64,000 bases of DNA from Alicyclobacillus shizuokensis NBRC 103103 (GCF_001552255.1 NZ_BCQV01000006.1:1-64000); one strand, 5' to 3'; shown: positions 1-9,096, counted from the first letter of the stretch. Numbers and translations are program-made. Notes: generated from the sequence alone by a model not told the origin.

Positions 1-1877
1 GTGGTTTCCGTGACGGTCGCCACCCCGTCCATTCCTATCCGGAACTGCTCGGTGTGCTCAGCCATCTGTGCCACCGCCGCCGACACCGCCTCAATCTGCG
101 CCGCCACATCCGAGGTCGCCTGCAAGATCTGCTGGAAGGAGGCACTAGCCCGTCCGGCCCGGTCCACACCCTGTCCAACCGCCTCGACGCTTTCCGCCAT
201 CGACCGCACCGCCTGGTCCGTATCCTTGCGCATGGCCTCGACGCGCGCGACGATCTGCTGTGCCGACTCTGCTGATTGCTCGGCCAGTTTGCGCACTTCG
301 TCGGCCACCACCCCGAAACCACGGCCCAATTCACCAGCCCGGGCGGCTTCGATAGCGGCGTTGAGCGCGAGCAGGTTGGTTTGATCGGTGATGTTGGTGA
401 TGACCTCAATAATGGACCCAATCTCTCGCGACCGTTCACCAAGTCCCTGAATCTGTTCAGCCAGCCGATTGACACGCTCCTGAATCGCCCGCATTTGGGC
501 AATGACGTCGTCCAAATCCGTCTGGCCGCGAGCCGCGACCAGGGAAGCATCCTGTGCGGCGCTGGCCACCTGTTCGGAAGCGTCCCGTACCTGCTCCATC
601 TCCCCAGCCATCTCTGCCACCTGCTGGCGCCCATGCTCGACAATCTGCGCCTGCTTTTCCATGCCGGCCGCCGTTTCCTGCACGGTCAATGTGACCTGCT
701 CCGTCGCCCGGCTGTTCTCTTCCGCGCTGGCGGTCAATTCCTCCGCTGACGCGGATACCTGTTGCGCAGTCTGGCTGACGTCGCGGATAATGCTCTGCAG
801 CGACTGCGCCATGGCGTTAAACGTCTCGGCCAGACGTCCTAGATCGTCACGCCGTCCAACGCGAATGCGCCGGGTCAAATTGCCAGCGCCGATCTCTTGC
901 GCCGCCGTGACCAACTCGGCCAACGGTTCCGTGATGGAGCGGACAACGAAGAACATCAGGATGAGCCCGATAACCAGCGTGATAGCAATGTCGTAGATGG
1001 TGGCGTTGCGAATGGGAGCTGTGGCGGCGCTGTATTCGCTCGGCAAGATGACGCTCGCCACTTTCCAGCCAGTCAGCGCATTGGTCATAAATTCGATGTG
1101 CTGCGCCTCCTGACCGTTGCCACCCACGTCAAACGCACCCGTTGTTCCGGAAAACATCGGCTTCCAGGCGGTATCCTTGAGTACCGTGCCGGTGCGCATT
1201 CCTTTCTCCGAAATGACCACATGGTCGTTCGTGATGACCGCCAGGTGCCCCGTCCGCCCGATTTTTACATCCTCCGCCATGCTGACTATCGGGCTGGCCA
1301 ACAGATCCAGACCAATGACTCCGTCTCCGTTCGGCAACGCCCGCGCAATCGGGATCACGTAGGTGCTGCTCGCTTTATCGTATTGCGGCGATCCGATGAC
1401 GATGGAGCCGTCGGCATTTCTAGCCTGTTTGTACCAACTCGACTTGGTGGGATCAAACCTGTTGTTCTGCGCCCCCGCCGGCTGGACAAAGACCCCCTTG
1501 TCGGTCCCCACATAGGCGCGCAGGACAAGACCATCGTGCGAAGTATAGAAGTTTTGCAGTTCCGTGTTCAGCAGGCTTGTGTTGCCTGTCATCAAGATGG
1601 AGTCGACATCATCTGCGAGGAATGTGAGATTTTCCTCCTGCTGGGTGAAAAATGTCGTCAAAGATTGGTCGAACACCGTGGCCCCGGAAACAGCGGAGGA
1701 CGTTACTTCCGACTTGACCTGGGTTTGTGCGGCCTGGAAGGAGAACCAACCTATCACCACAGTTGGCACTGTCAAGAAGATGAGAAAGGAGACTAACAAT
1801 CGTGTCCCGACAGACCCGACCCGGCCGTAGTGGCCGACCGACGGCAGATGAAACCGAAGATCCGCAAACTTCACCAC
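1..1877 (-). CDS. Methyl-accepting chemotaxis protein, C-terminus outside window
   Basis: Transmembrane chemoreceptor that would signal to the CheA/CheW array. About 625 residues are visible. The N-terminus ([10 protein letters not shown]) leads into a membrane helix near residues 27-47, then an extracellular region of about 250 residues that looks like a dCache ligand-binding domain, a second helix near 293-312, a HAMP segment, and a long coiled coil. The conserved hairpin tip [16 protein letters not shown] lies near residues 495-510 and is followed by [12 protein letters not shown]. The GTG start at 1877 follows AGAGG on the minus strand; a second GTG comes directly after it. The upstream leader holds a c-di-GMP riboswitch and terminator, so expression probably depends on that second messenger. 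The gene runs off the left edge. The family is certain; the ligand is unknown. Confidence 0.93.
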   Translation of the reverse strand, partial: MVKFADLRFHLPSVGHYGRVGSVGTRLLVSFLIFLTVPTVVIGWFSFQAAQTQVKSEVTSSAVSGATVFDQSLTTFFTQQEENLTFLADDVDSILMTGNTSLLNTELQNFYTSHDGLVLRAYVGTDKGVFVQPAGAQNNRFDPTKSSWYKQARNADGSIVIGSPQYDKASSTYVIPIARALPNGDGVIGLDLLASPIVSMAEDVKIGRTGHLAVITNDHVVISEKGMRTGTVLKDTAWKPMFSGTTGAFDVGGNGQEAQHIEFMTNALTGWKVASVILPSEYSAATAPIRNATIYDIAITLVIGLILMFFVVRSITEPLAELVTAAQEIGAGNLTRRIRVGRRDDLGRLAETFNAMAQSLQSIIRDVSQTAQQVSASAEELTASAEENSRATEQVTLTVQETAAGMEKQAQIVEHGRQQVAEMAGEMEQVRDASEQVASAAQDASLVAARGQTDLDDVIAQMRAIQERVNRLAEQIQGLGERSREIGSIIEVITNITDQTNLLALNAAIEAARAGELGRGFGVVADEVRKLAEQSAESAQQIVARVEAMRKDTDQAVRSMAESVEAVGQGVDRAGRASASFQQILQATSDVAAQIEAVSAAVAQMAEHTEQFRIGMDGVATVTET

Positions 1878-1944
1878 AATACACACCCTTACCTCTGTGC
1901 AGATTGGCAACTTCCACTGCCTGTCTCTGTCTGACGGCCTGCAA

Positions 1945-1970
1945 GCAAAAGGCAGCCCGCACGAGCTGCC
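1945..1970 (-). terminator. Intrinsic terminator between riboswitch and chemoreceptor gene
   Basis: On the minus strand GGCAGC (1970-1965) pairs with GCTGCC (1956-1951) across an 8-base loop and is followed by TTTTGCTT. It lies just after the c-di-GMP-I aptamer and before the chemoreceptor start at 1877, where the expression platform of a transcription-terminating riboswitch would be. Confidence 0.75.
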
Positions 1971-1974
1971 AATT

Positions 1975-2071
1975 CAACGGCAACCCGGCGATCCTAGACT
2001 TGGCCTTAGCTGCAGCCCGTAGACCCGTAGTTTTGCGTCCCAGCGTTTCCGCTGGTTTGCCCTGAACGTTG
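1975..2071 (-). promoter_or_regulatory. Cyclic di-GMP-I (GEMM-I) riboswitch aptamer
   Basis: Read on the minus strand the element has the GEMM-I hallmarks: AGGGCAAACC, then the perfect hairpin CCAGCG-GAAA-CGCTGG with a GNRA tetraloop, then GGACGCAAA and a second arm that includes the CTACGGG region. The ends close through CAACG (2071-2067) and CGTTG (1979-1975), giving a P1 helix. The intrinsic terminator at 1945-1970 follows, so ligand binding probably decides whether transcription enters the chemoreceptor gene. Whether c-di-GMP turns the gene on or off cannot be read by eye with certainty. Confidence 0.88.
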
Positions 2072-2216
2072 CTCTATGTATCTCTTGTGCATTCTCTTTC
2101 ATTCCGGGACGAGACAAACGAAGACTCGATCTCCCTCTTCCCCACAGAGGTCACCCCATGCGTCCGACCGGCGCATCCGCTCGACCGCTCGGAACCTACC
2201 GGACAGGCAGGGCTTG

Positions 2217-2241
2217 GGTATACCATCGCATCCATGGTACC
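2217..2241. repeat. Interrupted inverted repeat in the receptor/cheB intergenic region
   Basis: GGTATACCAT is followed after seven bases by ATGGTACC, so the arms match except for a TA insertion. It lies between the chemoreceptor leader and cheB and could be an operator or a chance palindrome. Nothing else convincing is seen in 2073-2304; no clear sigma-A promoter was found for either gene, and a SigD-type promoter for the receptor could not be shown. Confidence 0.3.
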
Positions 2242-2304
2242 ACAACCAACAAATCCCGACAATAACCGACATGACCCTGTCCAAATACGCCTTAGGCGCG
2301 TAAA

Positions 2305-3069
2305 ATGCCTGATGTACAGGCTGACATGCTGTTGTATGCTGAGGGAGACGAATTTCAGAGACCGTACACTGGACTGCGAGGGTTGCCACCATTGACGACT
2401 ATAGACAGATCTTCACGAGAAACCTGCGGTTGGCCGAGACTTGTTCTGATTGGCGCCTCCACCGGTGGACCTGCGGCGCTGGCACGGCTTCTCCCGGAAT
2501 TCCCCCCTGGGTTTGCAGCCCCAATTGTCGTCTGCCAGCACATGACAACAGGGTTCACCGCTCCGCTCGCTCAGCACTTGGACAGGCTCTGCCCACTGCC
2601 GGTGAGTGAGGCTGTTCACGGCGAGCCCGTGCAGCCCGGCCGCATCTACCTGGCGCCGGCCGGGTGGCAGACGCGGATCTGTGAAGACCGGGGAGCGGTT
2701 TGCTTCCAAATTGAGGACGGCGGGGCATACTTATACCGGCCCTGCATCGATGTCACGCTCACATCCCTGGCCGCCCTGTATCGACAGGACCTGCTAGCCA
2801 TCATCCTGACCGGGATGGGCCGGGACGGAACCGACGGCTGCCGGGCAGTGCACAAATACCGCGGCTACGTCATGGTGGAGGCCCCGGAGACCTGTGCAGT
2901 CTACGGCATGCCCAGATCCGTCTACCAAGAGGGGCTGGCGGACGTACAACTGCCGTTGCACGCACTGTGGCCGCACATAGAAGAGCGCCAGCGCGCCCTG
3001 CGCATGGTCTCGAGAGTGGACGGGTCCGCCGTCCAACACCCAGAAGAGACAGGGAGGAAACCTTCATGA
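2305..3069 (+). CDS. Stand-alone CheB-type protein-glutamate methylesterase
   Basis: Matches the C-terminal catalytic domain of CheB, which removes methyl groups from chemoreceptor glutamates. With the start at 2305 the 254-residue product shows the triad in order: Ser52 in GASTGGP, His79 in VVCQHM and Asp174 in GMGRDG. The usual N-terminal receiver domain is absent; only about 45 residues precede the catalytic fold, so phosphorylation by CheA cannot regulate it in the usual way. Its TGA overlaps the ktrB ATG (ATGA at 3066-3069), predicting coupled translation with a potassium transporter. The start is uncertain: the SD before 2305 is poor and a later start is possible. Its substrate could be the adjacent receptor or something else. 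Confidence 0.85.
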   Translation: MPDVQADMLLYAEGDEFQRPYTGLRGLPPLTTIDRSSRETCGWPRLVLIGASTGGPAALARLLPEFPPGFAAPIVVCQHMTTGFTAPLAQHLDRLCPLPVSEAVHGEPVQPGRIYLAPAGWQTRICEDRGAVCFQIEDGGAYLYRPCIDVTLTSLAALYRQDLLAIILTGMGRDGTDGCRAVHKYRGYVMVEAPETCAVYGMPRSVYQEGLADVQLPLHALWPHIEERQRALRMVSRVDGSAVQHPEETGRKPS

Positions 3070-4379
3070 CCTGGCGCCGCATGACACCCCCCCAGCGCAT
3101 CGCTGTCAGCTACGCCGTGTTTGCGCTTCTGGGTGGCCTGGCCTTGCTCCTGCCCATCGCACACCGAATACCGGTCAGTTTCACCGATGCCGTGTTCACT
3201 GCCGCCAGCGCCGGGTATGTCACCGGACTCAGTTCGGTCAACACCGAGTCCACCTGGACCCCCTTCGGGGACGCCCTCATCGCGTTTCTCATCCAGATCG
3301 GCGGCGCTGGCATCACCCTCGTCACAACGAGCATTTATCTGCTGATGGGCCGCCGCATCCCGCTCGGCACCCGCATCCTCATGGCTCAGGACCGCAACTT
3401 CGGCCTGGTCGGGGTGGTGCGCCTATTTCGCAACATCGTGTTTTACAGCTTCATCATCGAAGGGGCGGCCAGCCTGCTGCTGACCCTGTATCTGCACTTT
3501 GTGTACGCGTACGCCTGGCTGCGGGCGGTTGGGTACAGCGTGTTCCACTGCATCTCCGCATTCAACAACGCGGGTTTTGACATCTGGAGCAACAACCTGG
3601 AAGGCTTTCATGACGATCCGTTCGTGGTCCTGTTGACGAGCGCCCTGATCATTCTGGGCGGACTCGGCTTCGTCGTGTTGGCGGAACTGTATTCGTACCC
3701 GGTGCACCGCAAGTTGTCCCTGCACACGAAGATCGTGCTGCTGATGACCGCCGTCCTGCTGGTCGTCGGCACCATCCTGATCTTCGCCTTTGAGGCCCAG
3801 GCCTCGATGCGAGGACTGGGGTGGCCGAGTAAACTCCTCAACGCCTGGTTCATGTCGGTCAGCACCCGTACAGCCGGCTTCGACACCGTGCCTGTCGGGT
3901 CCATGCGCGAGGTCACCTGGTTCATCATGTGCATCCTGATGTTCATCGGCGCCTCGCCCGGATCGACCGGCGGCGGCATCAAGACGACCACGTTCTACAC
4001 GCTGATCAAGACCGCGATCGCGACGGTGCGGGGAAATCCGGAGATTGTTGTCGGCGAGAGATCCATCCCGTTCGACATCGCCCACCGCGCACTGGTGATT
4101 TTTCTGCTGTCGATGGGGGTGGTGACGGGTGGCACACTGATTGACGCCGCCCTGGAGCCGGACCTCCCACTGATGAAGGTGTTGTTTGAAGAGGTCTCGG
4201 CCTTTGGCACCGTGGGGTTGACCACCGGCATCACCGGGGTGATTGGCACGCCGATGAAATGGGTGATAATCTTTACGATGTATATTGGGCGTATCGGCAT
4301 CTTCACCTTCCTGCTGAGCATCACCCAGCAGTCCCAATCGAAGGCCCGGCACGTTCCGGAGAAGATTTTCATCGGATAG
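3066..4379 (+). CDS. ktrB: KtrB-type potassium uptake pore subunit (TrkH/KtrB family)
   Basis: Integral membrane subunit of a KtrAB-type K+ (Na+-coupled) uptake system, 437 residues. Four pore-loop motifs are visible: the TGLS region after GYVTGL, AFNNAGFD, STRTAGFD and TVGLTTGITG, with the gating-loop sequence GASPGSTGGGIKTTT before the last repeat. Multiple hydrophobic helices fit the four M1-P-M2 repeats. The ATG at 3066 follows GGGAGGA with good spacing and overlaps the cheB stop codon; the frame is open further upstream but that part belongs to cheB. ktrA follows after 12 bases, so the two subunits are clearly co-transcribed. Confidence 0.94.
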   Translation: MTWRRMTPPQRIAVSYAVFALLGGLALLLPIAHRIPVSFTDAVFTAASAGYVTGLSSVNTESTWTPFGDALIAFLIQIGGAGITLVTTSIYLLMGRRIPLGTRILMAQDRNFGLVGVVRLFRNIVFYSFIIEGAASLLLTLYLHFVYAYAWLRAVGYSVFHCISAFNNAGFDIWSNNLEGFHDDPFVVLLTSALIILGGLGFVVLAELYSYPVHRKLSLHTKIVLLMTAVLLVVGTILIFAFEAQASMRGLGWPSKLLNAWFMSVSTRTAGFDTVPVGSMREVTWFIMCILMFIGASPGSTGGGIKTTTFYTLIKTAIATVRGNPEIVVGERSIPFDIAHRALVIFLLSMGVVTGGTLIDAALEPDLPLMKVLFEEVSAFGTVGLTTGITGVIGTPMKWVIIFTMYIGRIGIFTFLLSITQQSQSKARHVPEKIFIG

Positions 4380-4391
4380 GGGTAATCCAGC

Positions 4392-5120
4392 ATGGCTAAG
4401 AATCGCGGCTTCGCGGGCATCGGCCCCGGTCGTTTCGTCAACGGAACGACGCGCCGCCAACCGAAAACCATTGGCATCATCGGCGCCGGCCGGTTTGGCT
4501 CCGGCGCGGCTCAAGAACTGCTGCGGCACGGACACAATGTCCTGATTGTGGACAGGGACCCAACTTGCTTGGAGCCGTTTGCCCCCTTGTGCCATACGGC
4601 CATCGGCAACGCCGAGGACAGCGATTTTCTCGCCGAAGCCGGGTTCAAAGACGTGGATGCGGTGATTGTCGCGATTGGCGACAACGAGACCAGTTCCAAC
4701 CATGCTACCATCAACTGCAAGGACTTCGGCCTGTACGTGGTGGCCAAGGCCACGCACCCCACGCACGGCAAGATTCTCGAACGCCTAGGGGCCGACAAAG
4801 TGGTGTACCCGGAGCACGATTCCGGGGTACGGCTGGCGCGCATGCTCACCCGCTCCGCCGTGCTGGAGATGTTTGAACTGTACGAAGAAGTGTTCATGAT
4901 GGAGGTCAATGCCGGCGGGGAGCTTTTGCACAAGTCCCTCGAGAGGCTGAATCTCCCACGGCGCTTTGGCGTGCAGGTCGTCCTCATTGTGCGCGGGCGC
5001 GAAACCTTGTTCCCCGTCACCGCACAGGATGTGATCCAGCCGGACGACAAGCTGGTCCTGCTCGGATCATCAGAATCCCTGCACACCGTCGCGAAGCTGG
5101 CCGAGAAAGGCGACGAGTGA
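4392..5120 (+). CDS. ktrA: KtrA-type regulatory subunit of potassium uptake (RCK/TrkA)
   Basis: Cytoplasmic RCK protein that forms a ring on KtrB and gates it in response to ATP/ADP and, in some species, c-di-AMP. The 242-residue product has a 25-residue N-terminal extension, then a Rossmann fold with GAGRFG (residues 31-36) and acidic Asp54 at the end of the second strand, the TrkA-N pattern. The C-terminal part (about 160-240) fits a TrkA-C domain. The ATG follows an AGGGGTA-type SD. The extension is unusual compared with B. subtilis KtrA but may be counted from too early a start; the next methionine lies far inside the fold. Confidence 0.93.
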   Translation: MAKNRGFAGIGPGRFVNGTTRRQPKTIGIIGAGRFGSGAAQELLRHGHNVLIVDRDPTCLEPFAPLCHTAIGNAEDSDFLAEAGFKDVDAVIVAIGDNETSSNHATINCKDFGLYVVAKATHPTHGKILERLGADKVVYPEHDSGVRLARMLTRSAVLEMFELYEEVFMMEVNAGGELLHKSLERLNLPRRFGVQVVLIVRGRETLFPVTAQDVIQPDDKLVLLGSSESLHTVAKLAEKGDE

Positions 5121-5149
5121 CGGCACCCGAACGCCCGTCAGCCGAGGGG

Positions 5150-5180
5150 CCGGGAGACGGCCCGGCGCCGTGCCTCCCGG
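5150..5180. terminator. GC-rich hairpin between converging ktrA and MBL genes
   Basis: CCGGGAGACGG (5150-5160) pairs with CCGTGCCTCCCGG (5168-5180) with a small bulge and a 7-base loop. It separates two convergent genes and could end transcription from both sides, but neither side has a clear T-tract. Confidence 0.45.
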
Positions 5181-5191
5181 ATACCCTTCCC

Positions 5192-5839
5192 TCAGTCGCT
5201 CCGGGCGAGCGACCGCAGAAACGGATTGGTCCGCCGCTCCACCGCCATCGATGTCGACTGCATGTGCCCTGGATACAACTGCAACCCATCGTCTAGGGCC
5301 AGCAGCCGCCTTAGCGAAGCCTCCATCGCAGCGGCGTCGGACAGCGGCAGGTCGGTTCGCCCAATGGTGCCGGCGAACAGCGTGTCCCCGGTGAACGCCA
5401 GCTCGCTCCCAATCAGACAGACGCTGCCCGGCGAGTGGCCGGGGGTGTGCCAAACCGAGAACGTCAACCCTGCCAGCGACACCTCGTCCCCGTCCTCATA
5501 AAACGCGTCGGGCGGCGCCAGCTTGTCGACCGTGCGGCCAAGCCACATCTGGGCGTACTCGGGCACCTGCTGCCACAGCGGCAAATCCGCGCGGTGCACG
5601 TACGCCGGCACACCGTAGCGCTGGCGCACCACATCGACGCCCAGCACGTGGTCGATGTGGGCGTGCGTGTTCCACACCGCGGTCACCCGCCAGCCCTTCT
5701 CTTCAATGTGAGCAAACACGGGATCCAAGGACACATCCCCAGGATCGACAATGACCGCGGGCGATCCCGCATCTTCCGCGACCGCCAGCACGTAGCAATT
5801 GGAGCCAAAAGGGCTCACCACAAACGCCTCGACGTGCAC
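5192..5839 (-). CDS. Metallo-beta-lactamase fold hydrolase (glyoxalase II-like)
   Basis: Probable zinc hydrolase of the YqgX/GloB-like group, 215 residues. The metal-binding motif THAHIDH is at about residues 58-64, followed by HTPGHSPGS, FTGDTLF and a late YPGH. The GTG at 5839 was chosen because GGAGGTGG lies seven bases before it and the product then begins MHVEAFVVSPFGSNCYV, as in relatives; the frame is open to a TTG at 5869 that overlaps the dtd stop. It is the last gene of a long leftward run after dtd. Substrate unknown: glyoxalase II, a persulfide or another thioester hydrolase are all possible. Confidence 0.9.
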   Translation of the reverse strand: MHVEAFVVSPFGSNCYVLAVAEDAGSPAVIVDPGDVSLDPVFAHIEEKGWRVTAVWNTHAHIDHVLGVDVVRQRYGVPAYVHRADLPLWQQVPEYAQMWLGRTVDKLAPPDAFYEDGDEVSLAGLTFSVWHTPGHSPGSVCLIGSELAFTGDTLFAGTIGRTDLPLSDAAAMEASLRRLLALDDGLQLYPGHMQSTSMAVERRTNPFLRSLARSD

Positions 5840-5865
5840 GTTGCAGCCACCTCCACAACTCGTAG

Positions 5866-6315
5866 TCAAAAGCCTCGCTTGCTGTCCACGAGAATTGTGA
5901 CGGGCCCGTCGTTGACCAACGAGACCTGCATCATGGCACCAAACCGCCCTGTCTCCACGCGCAGCCCACAGCCGCGCAGCCGCGCGTTGAACCGGTCGTA
6001 CAAAGCGCGCGCCAACTCCGGCGCAGCCGCCGCCATGTAGTTGGGGCGGCGCCCCTTGCGCACGTCCCCGTACAGGGTGAACTGTGAAATCGACAGGATG
6101 GCGCCTCCGACGGCCAGCACGTCACGATTCATGCGTCCCGTCTCATCTTCGAAGATGCGCAGGCGGGCCACCTTGTCCGCCACGTAGTCGGCGTCTTGTT
6201 CCGTATCCTCAACGCCCACACCGAGCAGGACCACCAACCCATGATCAATGCGGCCGACCACACGGCCACCCACCGTCACCTCGGCCGGGCCTGACCGCTG
6301 CACCACCGCTCGCAC
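5866..6315 (-). CDS. dtd: D-aminoacyl-tRNA deacylase
   Basis: Removes D-amino acids (and glycine mischarged on tRNA-Ala) from tRNA, a proofreading step in the cytoplasm. The 149-residue length is normal for DTD1. The two active-site signatures are present: SQFTLYGD in the middle and [11 protein letters not shown] near the end. The GTG start at 6315 follows GGGGGAGGA. It sits directly downstream of relA, the same order as in B. subtilis and many other Firmicutes, and overlaps the longest frame of the hydrolase gene. Confidence 0.96.
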   Translation of the reverse strand: MRAVVQRSGPAEVTVGGRVVGRIDHGLVVLLGVGVEDTEQDADYVADKVARLRIFEDETGRMNRDVLAVGGAILSISQFTLYGDVRKGRRPNYMAAAAPELARALYDRFNARLRGCGLRVETGRFGAMMQVSLVNDGPVTILVDSKRGF

Positions 6316-6349
6316 CGGCTCCTCCCCCTTTTGGCTCAGTCATCGTGCT

Positions 6350-8506
6350 CTACTGGATCACGCGCCGCACGCTCTGCACATCCTTGAGCCGCTTCAGCCG
6401 CTCGACCACGCTGCGCAGGTGTTCCAGGTTGTGAACGCGCACACTCAGGTGAATGTGGGCGATCCGCTGGTGATCCGCCCGGCCGCTGACCGCGCTGACC
6501 TCGGTCTTGGACTCGGCCATCGCCATCAGCACCTCGTTGAGCAGGCCATTCCGGTCGAGAGCCAAGATCTCCAGCTCCACGCGGAAATCGGAATCGGGGG
6601 TCGGAGCCCACTCCACGGGCAACATCCGCTCCGCGTCGGCGCGCAGTTCCTTCACGTTCGGACAGTCCGTGCGGTGCACCGACACCCCGCGCCCGCGCGT
6701 CACAAAGCCGAGGATGTCATCGCCCGGAACCGGATTGCAGCAACGGGCGAAACGCACCAACAGGTTGTCCGCTCCCTGGACACGCACACCGGTCGGATTG
6801 CGTCGCGCACGGGAGGGAAACTCTCGGTTGACGACTTCAATCGTCGTCTCCTCATGGTCCTTGCGGTAGCGCTCGACCAGCCGTGTCACCACCTGAGCAG
6901 GGCTCAACGCACCGTAACCGACGGCGGCAAACAAGTCGTCCTCGCGGCTGAAATTGAACTTCTGCAAGATATCGGCGACGTAGGTGGAGGTCATCAGGTC
7001 AGTTGGATTCAACCGCTGCCGGACCAACTCCTTCTCAATCAATTCACGGCCGCGATTGATGTTCTCTTCACGCTTTTCCTTTTTGAACCACTGCCGGATC
7101 TTGCTCTTGGCCTGAGAAGATTGCACAATTTTCAGCCAATCACGGCTGGGCCCGTAACTGTGGCGGGAGGTCAGGACCTCGACAATATCCCCGGTTTTCA
7201 GTTTGTAGTCCAGCGGCACAATCTTGCCGTTGACCTTGGCGCCGATGCAGCGGTTGCCGATGTCGGTGTGAATGCGATAGGCAAAATCAATCGGGACCGA
7301 TCCCGTCGGAAGTTCAATGACATCACCCTTGGGGGTGAACACAAACACCTCGTCCGAGAACAGGTCGATCTTCAGCGTCTCCATGAAGTCCTGGGCGTCG
7401 CGGAAGTCCTGTTGCCATTCCAGGACCTCCCGGAACCAGGCGAGCTTTTGGGCGAACTTGCCCTCCGCCCGTTGTGCCCCCTCTTTGTACACCCAGTGGG
7501 CGGCAATCCCGTACTCCGCCGTCTGATGCATCTCCCAGGTGCGAATTTGAATCTCCAGGGGATCCCCATTGGGGCCGATGACGGTGGTGTGCAGGCTTTG
7601 GTACATGTTCGCCTTGGGCATGGCGATGTAGTCCTTGAAGCGGCCCGGCATCGGCTTCCAGAGTGTGTGCACGACGCCCAGAACCCCGTAGCAATCCTTG
7701 ATGCTGTCCACAATCACACGTACGGCGAACAGGTCGTAGATCTCGTTGAACTCTTTGTGCTGGGTCACCATCTTCCGGTAAATGCTGTAGATGTGTTTGG
7801 CGCGCCCGGAGACCTCCGCCTGGATATCCAGTTCCTGCAGGCGCTGGCGCAGGATCTGCATCACGCCTTCGACGTACTGCTCCCGTTCCCGGCGCTTTTT
7901 CGCCATCAGGTTGACGATGCGATAATACTGCTGCGGGTTCAGGTAGCGCAGCGCCGTATCCTCCAGTTCCCATTTCACCGTGTAGATGCCCAGCCGGTGC
8001 GCCAGAGGCGCGAAAATCTCGAGCGTTTCACGGGCCGTGCGCACCTGCTTCTCCGGCGTCTGGTAACGCAGGGTGCGCATGTTGTGCAGCCGGTCGGCCA
8101 GTTTGATCAAGAGGACGCGGATGTCCTTGGCCATCGCCATGAACATCTTGCGCAAGTTTTCAGCCTGGTGCTCCTCCCGGGAGTCGAATTTAATCCGTTT
8201 CAGCTTCGTGACCCCGTCCACCAGGGCGGCCACCTCCGGGCCGAATTCACGCACAATCTCCTCATCGGACACGGCCGTGTCCTCGACCACATCGTGCAGC
8301 AGCGCGGCTGCGAGCGTCGTGGTGTCCAGGCGCAGGTCCGCCAAAATGTCCGCCACAGCCAACGGGTGGGTGATGTACGGATCGCCCGATTTACGCCGCT
8401 GGCCGCTGTGTGCCTTTTCGGCCAGCGCGTAAGCCCGGCGGACCATAGCGAGCTCCTCCGGTTTTGCGTATCCTGCCACCTTCTCGCAGAGGTCCTCGAT
8501 GGACAC
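6350..8506 (-). CDS. relA: Bifunctional (p)ppGpp synthetase/hydrolase
   Basis: Rel-type enzyme of the stringent response that both makes and degrades (p)ppGpp. Order of domains in the 718-residue product: HD hydrolase with HDVVEDT near residues 71-77, synthetase domain with KDYIAMPKANMYQSLHTT and EIQIRTWEMHQTAEYGIAAHW, a TGS domain near 385-445 (FTPKGDVIELPTGS), and a C-terminal ACT domain. The hydrolase residues are intact, so it should be bifunctional. I prefer the GTG at 8506 (VSIEDLCEKV) because AGGGGAG lies seven bases upstream; the frame is open to a TTG/ATG at 8551/8548 that touches the apt stop but has no SD. Confidence 0.96.
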   Translation of the reverse strand: MSIEDLCEKVAGYAKPEELAMVRRAYALAEKAHSGQRRKSGDPYITHPLAVADILADLRLDTTTLAAALLHDVVEDTAVSDEEIVREFGPEVAALVDGVTKLKRIKFDSREEHQAENLRKMFMAMAKDIRVLLIKLADRLHNMRTLRYQTPEKQVRTARETLEIFAPLAHRLGIYTVKWELEDTALRYLNPQQYYRIVNLMAKKRREREQYVEGVMQILRQRLQELDIQAEVSGRAKHIYSIYRKMVTQHKEFNEIYDLFAVRVIVDSIKDCYGVLGVVHTLWKPMPGRFKDYIAMPKANMYQSLHTTVIGPNGDPLEIQIRTWEMHQTAEYGIAAHWVYKEGAQRAEGKFAQKLAWFREVLEWQQDFRDAQDFMETLKIDLFSDEVFVFTPKGDVIELPTGSVPIDFAYRIHTDIGNRCIGAKVNGKIVPLDYKLKTGDIVEVLTSRHSYGPSRDWLKIVQSSQAKSKIRQWFKKEKREENINRGRELIEKELVRQRLNPTDLMTSTYVADILQKFNFSREDDLFAAVGYGALSPAQVVTRLVERYRKDHEETTIEVVNREFPSRARRNPTGVRVQGADNLLVRFARCCNPVPGDDILGFVTRGRGVSVHRTDCPNVKELRADAERMLPVEWAPTPDSDFRVELEILALDRNGLLNEVLMAMAESKTEVSAVSGRADHQRIAHIHLSVRVHNLEHLRSVVERLKRLKDVQSVRRVIQ

Positions 8507-8547
8507 ACGACCACTCCCCTGCCGCGCCCATTGCTGTGCCATAGCCA

Positions 8548-9060
8548 TCAATACTCAACCAACGTTCGGATGGTGATATCGGACAGCTTGTCCCGGCCGC
8601 GCAGGTGTGTCAGCTCAATCAAAAACGCGGCGCCGACAACCTGCCCGCCCAACTTGCGGACCAACTCAATGGTCGCCCCGATGGTGCCGCCGGTGGCCAA
8701 CAGGTCATCGGCCACCACCACCCGCTGCCCGGGGGCAACCGCGTCCGTGTGAATCTCAAGCACGTTGGTGCCGTACTCCAATTGATACTCCACGCTCACC
8801 GTCTGCGCAGGCAGCTTGCCGCGCTTGCGCACAGGCACGAAGCCTACGCCCAGGGCATAGGCCAGTGGCGCCCCGACCACGTACCCGCGCGCCTCCGGGC
8901 CCACTATCAGGTCGGCGCCCACCCCCCGTGAAAACTCGGCCAGCGTCTCAATCGCCCGCCTGTACCCGGCACCGTCGGCCAAGAGCGGAGTGATGTCACG
9001 AAATAAAATTCCCGGCTGAGGAAAATCCGGAATCTCCCGGATGAGCCGCCTAAACTCCAT
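8548..9060 (-). CDS. apt: Adenine phosphoribosyltransferase
   Basis: Salvages adenine to AMP with PRPP. The 170-residue length is exactly that of typical bacterial Apt. The PRPP-binding loop VVVADDLLATGGT is at about residues 114-126, and the N-terminal IPDFPQPGILFRDITPLL is the Apt signature. ATG at 9060 follows AGAGGGA by five bases and is preferred over an upstream in-frame TTG. It lies 36 bases downstream of recJ and immediately before relA, a pairing conserved across Bacilli. Confidence 0.97.
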   Translation of the reverse strand: MEFRRLIREIPDFPQPGILFRDITPLLADGAGYRRAIETLAEFSRGVGADLIVGPEARGYVVGAPLAYALGVGFVPVRKRGKLPAQTVSVEYQLEYGTNVLEIHTDAVAPGQRVVVADDLLATGGTIGATIELVRKLGGQVVGAAFLIELTHLRGRDKLSDITIRTLVEY

Positions 9061-9096
9061 AGTTTCCCTCTTATCCAATATGAAACCGACCCTTCG

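Noticed and set aside
3423-4766. 447-residue minus-strand frame opposite ktrB/ktrA
   Set aside because: KtrB and KtrA are clearly coding on the plus strand; the antisense product has no recognisable fold.
6248-8752. 834-residue open frame on the plus strand opposite relA
   Set aside because: Antisense shadow of a GC-rich gene. The translation is low in family-like motifs, and relA on the other strand is complete and recognisable.
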